Positions 12,421 to 22,392 of a stretch of DNA of 64,000 bases are shown here, piece by piece. The notes below the pieces were generated by a model that worked only from the letters and a program-made list of their open reading frames with translations, had not been told where the DNA came from and ran no database searches. Where the stretch lies: positions 1 through 64,000 of the forward strand of contig WTXG01000114.1 in NCBI GenBank assembly GCA_022496185.1, written 5' to 3'. Source of the stretch: Multifurca ochricompacta. Taxonomy: Eukaryota; Basidiomycota; Agaricomycetes; Russulales; Russulaceae. Position 1 is the stretch's first letter; every line of letters begins with the position of its first letter. The translations under genes and the position numbers were made by a program.

Positions 12421-14985
12421 TTATGACATCGAAGCCAAACCCGCCTCCTCACGAATCTCAGCCGTCCTTTGTCCGACCTCTGTAAACCATTCTTTCGCAC
12501 GAATAGCACGACGCTCCATATCTTCCGATCCCCGCACCTCACGCGAACGTTCGTCCATCGCTACGCGGAAGCGTTCCTTTAAATCCCACGACGCGAGGCG
12601 AAGCACCTTGCGAGTCTCACGCGCGACTCGTGACGCATGAGCGTCAATGAAGAGCTCATCGCGTGGCCCTTGTCCTGCCGGGGATTTCGTGAGTGATTGG
12701 CGGATGCGCCTACCGACAGTGCGCGGAATCGAGTTCGGAAGCTCGAGGACGAAATACGTGGCGGCGCCGATGACAACCGCACCGAGTACCGGCGCAGCCC
12801 ACACCCTCGTATTCTCATTCGAGAACACGTCCACGATGCGTACAGCGCCCTCAATAAATGCGCGTGCCCCAACGGCCTGCCCACCGACCATGGTGATCGC
12901 TCCGATGCCAACCGACACAATCCCCAGCGCGCTTAGCGCGCTTTCACCCTTTTCCTCCTTTCCGTCACCGAAATAGACCCAGAAGTGGTGAGGGGCATCC
13001 AATAGGTCGAAGAACGCCGGTTGGATCATTTCCGGACGTGTTGCAAGGCCGATACCCAAACCGAGCGTACCGCCGGCAACGACGGTGCTGTTCCGGCGGA
13101 TCTTGCGCTTGCCATCACGAGCACGACGCGTGCTGAACATTGCCTCGGGCATAAACACGCGACGGGATCGCTCGACACCTGGAGGGAGGTGCTCCTCGCC
13201 GAGGGCAAGAACTTGCTGAACACCCGCCGTCGTGATGATCCGTGCTTCATCCTCAGCAAGCTTAACTGCCACGTCAATGCTCGTGAGGAGTGCTTTGCGC
13301 ACGTCTCTGGCATAGTCCCATAGGTTGAGAAGACCGGGGTACGAAGGCATTTGCACCGAAGAGAGTTCAACTCCAGGAAGCCCTTCACCGATCCGGTCGA
13401 GCGCATCTGTGAGCATTCGCTGAGTCTTACTGCTTGCGGAGTGGGCACCGTGTTCCTCCATGGCTTCTAATGCCTCTTCTAGCACCTCGCGGCTGGTCTT
13501 CATCCGCTCTAGCACTGGCCGTGCAGCATCAAGATCGCCTTTAGCACGCACGATCTCTGCCTGTGCGACGATGGCGTTCGCACCCACGAGGAGCTCGATA
13601 TCCGAGAGTAGATTCGATAGATATGTTGAGGCAGGGTTGAGCTTCGATTTGGAACGCTTGACTAGCACGAAGGAGCGCAAGGAATCTTCAAGATCCTCGA
13701 ATGACGGGTCATCCTTGCCTGCAAGAGAGTCGACGAAGTGCACCAGGTCGTTCGCATCTTCATAAGTACGAGGGCTAAGTTCCTTTATTTGCTCAAGAAC
13801 CATCCGCCGACATTTCTCCTTGTTCTTGATTTGATCGAACTTGTTGACGACGACGAAAACATAAGCCTTCTCATTGCTTGCGTTCTTCAGGAAGTTTCGG
13901 GCCGACTCTGTGAGATGATTCTCTGCGGAAACCACGAAAACGACAACGTCGATCTCTTGCTGCCGCGCAAACAGCGCCGTCGTCTTAATACTGTCGCGGT
14001 TGAGGCCAGGTGCGTCGATAAGAGAAATATCCACGACACCGCTGTTCAAAAGGGATTGATTGAGGGGTCGCGTGTCATTGAGATAGAGTTTGAGTATTCC
14101 TCGTGGGATTTCCTCGCCATCCATGATAGTATCCAGGTCGCTGAGGCTGGCGCGCTTGTACGTTGATTCGTCATCAATTCTGTAGGTGACGGCATCCTTG
14201 ACGATGTGCACTTCTTCCACATTGTTGTTCTCGGCGAAGTCGTGGACCTCACAAAACGCAGTGGTGCAAGGCTGTTGGTCGACCGGCATGACTGCACGTC
14301 GAAGGAGCGCATTGACAAAAGTCGACTTGCCGGCGTTCAGGTCACCAGTGACGAGAACTTTAGAGGAAGTGTCTTCCACGCGGATGCGAAGCTTATCGAT
14401 GTGCTGCGATGAGGCGACCATGCGTTCATCCACGAGGTTGGCGATGGAAACTTTCTCAAGTTGCGAAACGAGAGCCCCGGCGGCTGCCGAAGAGCCGGGA
14501 GTACCGAGGTTGAGATCAAGGCGAAAGACTTGGAAGTCAGAGACCTCGGACTCTGGTATAAGGCGCTCGCAAGCATCCGGATCCGATGAAGACTCGTCAG
14601 CGTCATTCTCCTGGGCATCCGCAATCGAAGCAAGGGTGATCGAATGGGTGAGACTTCTCTCAAGTATGACGTCTGTCTCTGAGGATGGGTCGTCCGCAAA
14701 AGAGAGAGAGCGGCGCACGCCACGGTGTTTTGGAGTGGGTTCGACAGCCTCTGACTTTGTACGCAGCTTAGGGTAACGAATTGTCCAGGAATCTTTGTTA
14801 AAGATCCGGATATCGGACAAGAGCGATTTTGTAGCGCTGAGTCCGCTAACCAAACTTGAGGAACATGAGCAATGCACTGGAAGTAATCAACAAACGATAC
14901 GATTGGTTACTCACCGGTCTTTCTGCTCTACATATGCCTCCTGTGCGCCGCGAAGAGAGCCAGTAACCTCTTCTGTTGCGACCAT
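12421..14985 (-). CDS. FZO1: mitofusin Fzo1, dynamin-family GTPase of mitochondrial outer-membrane fusion
   Basis: Two exons (14915-14985 and 12421-14845) separated by a 69-base GT-AG intron give 831 residues, close to yeast Fzo1. Exon 1 supplies MVATEEVTGSLRG then AQEAYVEQKDR, joined to GLSATKSLLSDIRIF, a lead-in seen in fungal mitofusins. The GTPase domain has G1 GDLNAGKS (about residue 191), the G2 threonine in PCTTAF, G3 DAPGL (about 301) and G4 NKFD (about 358). Heptad-rich segments follow. Two hydrophobic segments at about 661-678 and 705-725 are the likely membrane anchor, with a C-terminal heptad region (about 780-820) facing the cytosol. Fzo1 tethers and fuses mitochondrial outer membranes with Ugo1 and Mgm1. 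The second exon is unbroken over 2.4 kb, with no frameshift. Its start lies 236 bases downstream of the dioxygenase stop on the same strand. Confidence 0.95.
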
Positions 14986-15221
14986 TTTGGAAACTAGATT
15001 TGGTTCTTTCGTTTGATTCGATTGATTTTCTGTCAAATGATATTGTCGTCGTGACTGCTGATGTCGTCGTGGTCGATGAGGAAAAGTTGGCCGTATGTTT
15101 CGTTTCGAACGAAGCCGAACAATTCGGCATTTCGGACAAACACATACAAACAGTCAACTGCACCCCCATCCCCATTTCTCCGTTTTGATCACAATTCTCG
15201 ACGACCATACACATTTCTAAA

Positions 15222-17000
15222 CTAAAAATATGTCGCCTCCAGTCGAGATTTGACATAATCTCCAGCGGTAACAACCTCGTATTTGGCGGAAAGTCATCCG
15301 AGACGCAGCTGGGCAATGCCTAGGGTCCTACCATCAACAGGAACCTCAACATGCAACGGTACTTCGACTAAACTCACCTCGAGAGGCACATTATAATCTG
15401 TGCCGAAGAACAACGGAATGGAATAGCGCTCGACGCCGGAGCGATTTATAGCCCGATGCACGGTGGATCGGAAGACATCGTCTGTAGCGTATTATCAGCG
15501 CAACCCGGCTTCCTATTAATCAAAGAACGCGGGAACGCACTTGTCCAGCGCGCGAACTGGTCCCCAATACTGCGCAGTGACGAAGGTGAAAACCTGAGGG
15601 TATCAAGAAAATGAAACGTCTCACTCACTTGACAACGAGCGAACCAGGAATGGGAACCGCGTCGACCCACTTTCCAGCCGTATTCAGGACCTGCAGGGCT
15701 TCGATATCGTCTTGCTGCCACAAGATAGTAAAGCACTGCGTGTCTCCGTCAGCACTCGTCAAGAGCGTAAGCTCAAGAGGGAGGACTGGGCAACCTCGTA
15801 GCTAGAATAGAGTATTCCTTTATGAACTTCCTGGCCTGTTTAACAAAACTTCATTTGGATGGGTCACGCACTCAGTATGGGCGCCAATGCCTATTATGCG
15901 GTCATCCACGATGCCTGTTTGGGGCGGATAGTGCAACAAGCGCATAATCGCTGCTGGCTTGGTTGTCTATATACTCAGTTTTCTCATTAATGCGCATGTC
16001 TCCTGTGAATGACGATATCGTCTCACTTTATCAGCGAAGAAGTTCTCAGGCAGGTCGAGCGCGAGCGCGAACAAGGGGAACAAGTATTGCCCGAGGCGTA
16101 CCGCAGCGTGACTGGGTAGATGCGCTCACCTTCAATGTCCCTAGCTGGGGAGAAGCAGCCGACTCACTAGTAGTCGAGAACAGCTTGGCGGAAACCTGGA
16201 AGGAGTCCGTCGTCAGGCCAGACATTTTCACCGGCCATAGAACCGTCCTCTTCGGAAGAGCGAACAGCGCCCGTGTTAGGCTCCTCCCACCCCAAATCAA
16301 AACCTTCGTGGAGGTCCCCACGATTTTCGGGGTTTGTATTTTCTCCGAGCAGCGCCGTGTAACCCTTAAAGTTTTCACTCTTGTGGATATCAAGCTGGAA
16401 AAAAAAAGCATTCGGCAAAAAAAGAAGGTGAGAGGGAGGTATTGCTCTGGAAATGCTTATGAAAACGGTCAAATATACCTCCATCTTTATTGCCTCGGGA
16501 AGAGCGAAGAAATGTTTCGCTGCAGTGAGCGCGCCAGAAAGGGCCGACTCGGGTATCCCGTGGCCCTTGACTGCGCGTGACGAGGATTAGCAGCACGCTA
16601 AGGATGATTCTTACTAGAATCGCATACACACAATAAAAGAATCCAACATTGATGGATGCATCACGGATCTGGTCAGCGATGTCTCTCTTCACAGCCGGAT
16701 CTGCAGAGTTTGCACCCTTCAGATCGCTATCATTGAGTGGTGGCTGTATCGTCAGATGGTAGCCACTTTTTGATTTGAATGAAACAGTTCACATTACTGG
16801 AATATCATTAAAGGTACTATCTGTACGCACGTCCGCTAGTATCAAAGGTCTTCTCGGTTTGTCGGGTGTGTCTAACATGACCGCTGTGGCGACGAAACGT
16901 TATGAGTCGTCCTCGTTGTCGTTAATATAAGAAAAGAAGAAATTACAGTGAGCGGAGGGAGCGGACCGGTTCACTCACTGGGTGCTTGATGCTGTGTCAT
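15222..17000 (-). CDS. 2-oxoglutarate/Fe(II) dioxygenase (isopenicillin-N-synthase-like), with one-base frameshift in the last exon
   Basis: Twelve exons: 16979-17000, 16831-16883, 16632-16743, 16479-16570, 16168-16394, 16027-16111, 15872-15966, 15795-15801, 15629-15735, 15541-15569, 15378-15481, 15222-15319. The N-terminal DIOX_N part has DPAVKRDIADQIRDASIN and GHGIPESAL. The double-stranded beta-helix has iron ligands H227 and D229 (HTDYE), distal H285 (STVHRA) and the 2-oxoglutarate clamp R295-x-S297 (ERYSIP). Exon 8 is a 7-base microexon that completes the D229 codon. The coding sum is 1031 bases, one short of 344 codons. The missing base falls at the A-run complementary to 15282-15284, just before the family C-terminus KYEVVTAGDYVKSRLEATY; as written, translation would leave frame there. 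Substrate unknown; such enzymes act in fungal secondary metabolism and other oxidations. The start could also be the ATG in exon 2. Confidence 0.85.
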
Positions 17001-17427
17001 TTCATGTGTTCCTCTCTCCCCCTCCCCTGATTTCTGATCTGGTCCCCTCAAACATGCTCCCAAAAGGCGCTCCGTACTCGAATGGAAGATGCATTGAATA
17101 AAAAAGAAGTATCTCCGCGCATTCACCGCCGCTGACATTGCATTTGTTCTCGTTGTGATGGAAACATTGGACCCTACCTTTTTTACTTTTTTCTCTTTTG
17201 TGGTAAGTTATAAGAGTCCGCTTTGCGGGGCATTGTGTGCACCAGTCCCCATCCTTTCTTTTTTCTTTCAACTACACACACACTCTCTTTACCGACTGGA
17301 TCGGTCGTCCTTATTCTTTATTTTTTTTCCTTGCTCACGCTGAGCGTTTCAAATCGTCTCTCCTTCGAGCTTGCTTGCCTATTTTTTTTATTATACTAAT
17401 CACTTATCCGGTCCTTATCGCACAACA
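17001..17427. other. divergent promoter region
   Basis: 427 bases between the minus-strand dioxygenase start and the plus-strand secreted protein start, so both promoters must share it. Pyrimidine-rich on the plus strand toward 17427, with a TATA-like TATAAG at 17209-17214. Confidence 0.5.
17209..17214 (+). promoter_or_regulatory. TATA-like box for the three-module secreted protein
   Basis: TATAAG about 215 bases upstream of the ATG at 17428, followed by a long C/T-rich leader typical of strongly expressed fungal genes. Confidence 0.35.
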
Positions 17428-19270
17428 ATGAAGTTCTTATCTAACTTTGTCTCACTTGCCGTCCTCTCTGTGACTGTGTCATCCATTCCCATCACCCGAA
17501 GGGACGTAAATGAGGCCCTTATTCCTCAATTCGGCTTCCAATCGGGTGTGAATCCTACCGGCACGTCTCTTGTCCTTATTTGGTAAATGACTTAAAATTT
17601 GAATTCTGACACGTATCTCTATCATGGGGGGGGGCACTGACTTTAGGCACCGGTGATTGTGATGGGCCGTTAAGGGCGCAAATGGCCAACCCATCAAGAT
17701 TCCTTGTGCATGTCCTCCAGACCGTCAGACTTTCGTCAAAGTGGGTAACCGTTAAACCTCCCCCCCTTGTTGCGTGATCGATCGGGGGGGCTTGATTTCT
17801 CAACCTTGTTCACTACAGGAGCTGAACGCGAACGTCGTAGCGGGCCACGTCCTCAACAATCCGTCCGTCTCCATCTCCTTCCCAGAAGATGGTTCCAAGG
17901 CATCCCAGCTGGCCCGTATCAATGCAGCCAGTGTGACACTGCAGAATCTCAATGGGTCAGGAAAGGGCTGTCCTATTGTCTCGACGACTTTCCAGGCGCA
18001 GGCCGCTGCCATTAACGCTGGCACAGCCCCACCAGCATCACCAGCACCACCAAAAGCAGCAGCACCGGTGCCGGCGCCTCAGCCCGCTTCTCCTGCAGCA
18101 CCATCTACCCCTGGTGCGCCAAGCGCCCAGCAAATTCAGGCCCTAGCGCCTTCACTTGGATTCACCGCCGGAAAGAACCCAACAGGTAAGGCTTTTCTAT
18201 CGGTCGTTCAGTTCACCTGGAGCCCAGGGTCACTCAACCACACTCGAAAAAAACTAGGAACCGGCGATTGTGACGGTGCCGTCAACGGTGCGAACGGAAA
18301 GCCGATCAAGGTTCCCTGCTCCTGCCCCCCTGACCAGGCCACTTTCAACCAGGTAAACAAAAAAAAAATTCCATCCTCTTCATCCTAGATGTGTGGGACA
18401 ATGTTCGCGATGCTCATTTTTGTTTTCATTTGATGTAGCATCTCGTCAACGACGTCCGCGCTGGCCATGCGGTGAACAACCCATCTGTACAGGTCTCCTT
18501 CCCGCTCGACAATTCCAAGGGCTCCCAGCTCGCGCGCTTGAACGCGGCGACCGTGACATTGCAGAATCTTTTCGGCCCGGGGAAGGGCTGTCCCGCGGTC
18601 TCGACGACGTTCCAAGCTCAGGCGGCCGCTATCAACGCTGGCACTGCTGCTGCTCCACGCCCACCCCCCGCTGCGCCTTCAGCCGCTCCTTCATCCACTG
18701 GTACTGGCGCTCCGTCCCCTGGGGCTATTACCGCACTTGCGCCTTCGCTTGGCTTCACCGCCGGCAAGAACCCGACGAGTGAGTTTTTTTTTCGTCTTCT
18801 CAGGGTGTCCCCCCCCCTCCCCCATTCCACCCAGTGTTTCCGTTTGTGCTCATTTTTGATTATTAATTTATTAATTTATTTCACCCTTCTCATTAGACAC
18901 CGGCGATTGTGATGGTGCCGTCAACGGTGCGAACGGCCAGCCGATCAAGGTTCCCTGTTCCTGCCCTCCGGATCAGGCGACGTTTAACCAGGTGTGTTAC
19001 ATTGCGCTTCTGCTCGATATATATATATGCTTGCTTATCCGTTAACGAAATCTATTTCAGCATCTCATCGGGGACGTTCTCGCGGGACACGCAGTGAACA
19101 ACCCGTCCGTGAAGGTGTCCTTCCCACTCGACAATACTGTCCAGTCGCAGCTTGCGCGCGTCAATACCGCGCTCGTTACGCTACAGAACCTTTTCGGGTC
19201 TGGTAAAGGATGCCCCGCTGTGTCGACGACGCTCTCGGCTCAGCAAGCGGCATTACTGAAACGGCTCTGA
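17428..19270 (+). CDS. secreted three-module cysteine-repeat protein, one-base deletion in module 1
   Basis: Seven exons: 17428-17560, 17647-17740, 17819-18185, 18258-18352, 18439-18778, 18897-18991, 19061-19270. A signal peptide (MKFLSNFVSLAVLSVTVSS) is followed by ITRR and three modules of about 110-130 residues. Each module runs from LGF(T/Q)(A/S)G-x-NPTG through TGDCDGAV, PC(A/S)CPPD, (V/N)NNPSV, SFP and LQNL to GKGCP-(I/A)-VSTT. Pro/Ala-rich linkers join them. The middle exon of each module is exactly 95 bases in modules 2 and 3 and in both modules of the paralogue at 9406-10817. Module 1 has 94, and its frame breaks at GGG 17664-17666 (GATGGGCC where GATGGNGCC is needed). Adding one base makes 445 codons. 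Intron 1 has a GC donor (GCACGT at 17561). Function unknown; extracellular or wall-associated by inference. Confidence 0.75.
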
Positions 19271-20064
19271 AGCATTGGATGAGAAAGAAAGGAAAAACCT
19301 TTTTTTTTTTTGTTGGGTTCTAGTGTTTTGGACCGCAGTCGGAGATCTGTGGTCTCCGCGTGTATTCGTGATTTATTTCTTACTTAAACGTTATATTTAT
19401 ACCCAGATGTTGACCAAAAATTGTAACTTTTCTTCGGAAATGTGCGGAATCAATTGATCCTTTTAATGTTAGTGTTGTTCCAATACCGGCTTTTTTTTGT
19501 AAATCCAGGCCCTCTTTTTCTCTTTTTCTCATGCCACAATGGTGAAACCTACTTGGGTCAAGGTCATTGCGCTGTTTAGAGGGATTCTTAGTGGCTATAG
19601 AGGGGGCTTGACACACCAAGTGTAGCTCTTGCCATGCGCTATCTATTAGAAACCGGAACATCCAGTCCGAACTGATACCTTACATCAATTCGTTTTCGAG
19701 ATCATTGGATTGGATTAGCGTTCTAGTTGTCAATGAATGTTAGTGAGCCTCAGCCTCAGCATCATGTCGTTGTCGCTATCGCTGGACCTGGCCCCACTCG
19801 CCAGGGTCGGCTTGTCACTCACTCAACTCTTTATGACCGACGTCTTCCCTTTTACCATCATATCCCCTTCCCTGGCATTTGCCATTGACCTGGCTGTCAT
19901 ATTTTCTCGCCCTCATCTGGTTATAAGGGCTTTCTATTAATCCCCACTGCCCACCCCGTCGTATCTCAAGGACACTGCGTTTGTTTCAATAATACCCTAT
20001 ACCCATCCCCCGAGTAAAGCAACCCCAAATTCGCGTCGTGAACCCGTGAGCTCGTGAACAACGA
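19271..20064. other. intergenic, GH16 promoter at right
   Basis: About 790 bases. The left half is the 3' flank of the secreted repeat protein. The right half holds a TATA box (19922-19928) and C/T-rich sequence leading to the GH16 start. Confidence 0.5.
19922..19928 (+). promoter_or_regulatory. TATA box of the GH16 gene
   Basis: TATAAGG 143 bases upstream of the GH16 ATG at 20065, followed by a pyrimidine-rich start region. Confidence 0.45.
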
Positions 20065-21693
20065 ATGATATCCTTAAGATCAATCCTCGCTCTGTCCTTG
20101 GGTCTCCCCATCATCGCCGTTAGAGCAACGCAGTACAGTTTGGTCAAGCAATATGCTGGGGCGCACTTCTTTGACGGTTGGGACTTTTACGGGAATTGTG
20201 AGTTGCCGAACTGAACTCTTGCGGAATGTCTCTCTCGCTCATTAGAGCCGACCGGCGTACAGATGATAACCTCACCAACGGCGACGCAATGTACGTTGTA
20301 CCCTCTACCTTTCCCCACACAAGCGCACCCTCTGCCCCCTCTGCCCTTCGAAACATGACGTTCTCACGTGTCATAGATTCGTAACTGCATCGCAAGCTGC
20401 CTCACAGCGCCTCGCGTTCGTCAACTCCGCAGGGAATGCGATCATGAAGGTCGACAACAAGACGAACGTGGTATTCAACGATAAGCGTAACACCGTGCGC
20501 ATCTCGTCCAAGGATCGCTTTGCCGTTGGTAGTGTGTGGATCGCTGACATGCTGCATGTCCCTTATGGGGTAAGCCATAGATCCTACTTGTCGTAGCCCT
20601 TCCTCTTTCGACCCGAGAAAGATACCCGCAATTTCTAGGTCATATGGTATAATGCTGACCCCTGTTCTTTTTCTCAATCTCAGTGCTCCGTATGGCCTGC
20701 TTTCTGGTCTCAGGCGCTGGATTGGCCCACAGGGGGTGAGATCGACACCTTCGAGGCTGTCAATATGGAATCCAACTCGCAGATATCGCTGCACACCGTC
20801 CCCGGCTGCACTGTCGTCAATGCTGTGCAGACGAGCACACTTGTCAATACGACGGATTGCTCTTTCTTAGCAAATCAGAACTCGGGTTGCGCCGTGGGTA
20901 ACCCCGACCCGAATTCTTACGGCGCTGCGTTTGCAGCTACAGGTGGAGGTGTCTTCGTTACCGAATTTGCAGAAACGGGCATATCGTTGCGTGTCCTTTC
21001 CGATTTCTTGATTTACTTGTCTCGTGCTCGTAGCTGACGCGGCCCCCCACCAGCGTTTGGTTCTTTTCTGTGCGTTCTCTCCTTCGGACTTCCCGGTCTA
21101 ATGATGTTTGACATCATACGTCATTCTTGTAGCGCGGCAACGTGCCCAACTCGTTACAAGGTAATGCGAGCAGTGTCGATACTTCGTCGCTCGGCAAACC
21201 CGTTGCGAATTACCCCACTGGCGGCTGCAACGTCGACAGATTCTTCCAGCCACAGAAGCTTATCTTTGACATCACGCTGTGCGGTGGTGCGTGTAATCCG
21301 CATTTGGGGCTCAACTTGAATGACTGAATGTGACTGATGATCAACCCTAACCCTTGTCTCGTTATGTTCCGTCTGTAGACTTTGGTGCGTGCATTCCTTC
21401 CCCAAATATCGTTGACTCTCTATCAACTTGACTATCTCGTGCCTTGTGCAGCCGGTAATCCTCAGACATTCGCGCAGACATGCTCGGGCTTTTGTTACCA
21501 AGACTATGTGATTGGCTCCCCGAGCAATTACGACAACGCATACTTTGAGGTCCGATCCGTGCGCATATTCGGTACATCACCCTCTGTCGATATCACGCCG
21601 GGCAGCAGTGGTGCAAGCCAGGACGCAACGAGTGTCCTTTGGCTCGGGCTCACTGGTCTTTCGGCAACTCTCCTTTTCCTCCTGGCCTTGTGA
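20065..21693 (+). CDS. GH16 endo-beta-glucanase, secreted, probably GPI-anchored
   Basis: Eight exons (20065-20197, 20263-20290, 20377-20569, 20684-20985, 21054-21069, 21133-21286, 21379-21384, 21452-21693) close in phase to 357 residues. The signal peptide is MISLRSILALSLGLPIIAVRA. The GH16 core shows VWPAFWSQ and the catalytic motif G-E137-I-D-T-F-E142; by family knowledge the first Glu is the nucleophile and the second the acid/base. HTVPGC, GISVWFFSRG, GGCNVDRFF, LCGDFAG and YVIGSPSNYDNAYFEV follow, as in fungal laminarinase-type GH16 enzymes acting on beta-1,3/1,4- or 1,3/1,6-glucans. The C-terminus (SSGASQ, then a hydrophobic tail LWLGLTGLSATLLFLLAL) looks like a GPI signal, suggesting a wall-remodelling enzyme. 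Exons 5 (16 bases) and 7 (6 bases) are microexons forced by the conserved WFF and CGD(W/F)AG motifs. The donor of intron 4 (GTTGCG) is weak. Confidence 0.9.
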
Positions 21694-22392
21694 TTCACCC
21701 GGCTTTATGTGTGTCAAGTCCACCGCTTCTTCAGGGGGAAGGCGCTTTGGTGAGGAGATGATGGAGAGATGTTCCGTTCCGTTCAAGTCGTGGATTGTTC
21801 AGGAGTCGTCGGTGGCAGAAGGATAATTCACGATATTACGCAATGGGCTTGCAACCGATCCACAGTTGCCAGATTCCCTCCCTCTCCCCCCTTTGCGAGA
21901 TTTGACCGTGGTTGCTGCATCTTATCGGAGTTTTTGTTTTTTCAATATGACGCAGGTGTTCTTTTAAAGCGGAGTTGTCTATGTCCATTGCCATAGCACT
22001 CAATTACAATCTTTGGAGCAGACCACACCAGAGCGCTAGCCAACCCCCTCCTAAGAGAAGACGCCATATAGGTTCTCGTAATACGGAAAATAAAAATAAC
22101 ACTCTCGGCAGGCTCTTTCGTCCGTTCGCGATAAGGAAACATTCAGAGAAGTTCCCAGCATCATCTTCTCATTCTCACAATCACATCGCCCCGAGCCTCA
22201 AGAGGAAGTATCTTAAATCTTATCCATCCATTCCATTCGATGGGTCAGAATCACGTGCCTATAATGATTCCTTCGAAACTCAAGCACAATTCTCTTAACA
22301 CGTCACTGCCTGCGCCGCCCGCCTCTTCTTCCCTACCGGCTGCACCGACGCTGCCCATCCTGATTCCGCCAGATCACAATAGTAAGACGACA
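21694..22392. other. intergenic between GH16 and the short-chain dehydrogenase
   Basis: About 700 bases without a supported gene. The frame of the next gene is open upstream to an alternative ATG at 22240, but that extension is low-complexity and probably leader. Confidence 0.5.

Noticed and set aside
14186..14776. 196-codon plus-strand frame
   Set aside because: Antisense shadow of the FZO1 GTPase region.
15963..16580. 205-codon plus-strand frame
   Set aside because: It lies antisense to exons 4-7 of the dioxygenase, whose motifs and phases are clear; composition is Arg-rich and without domains.
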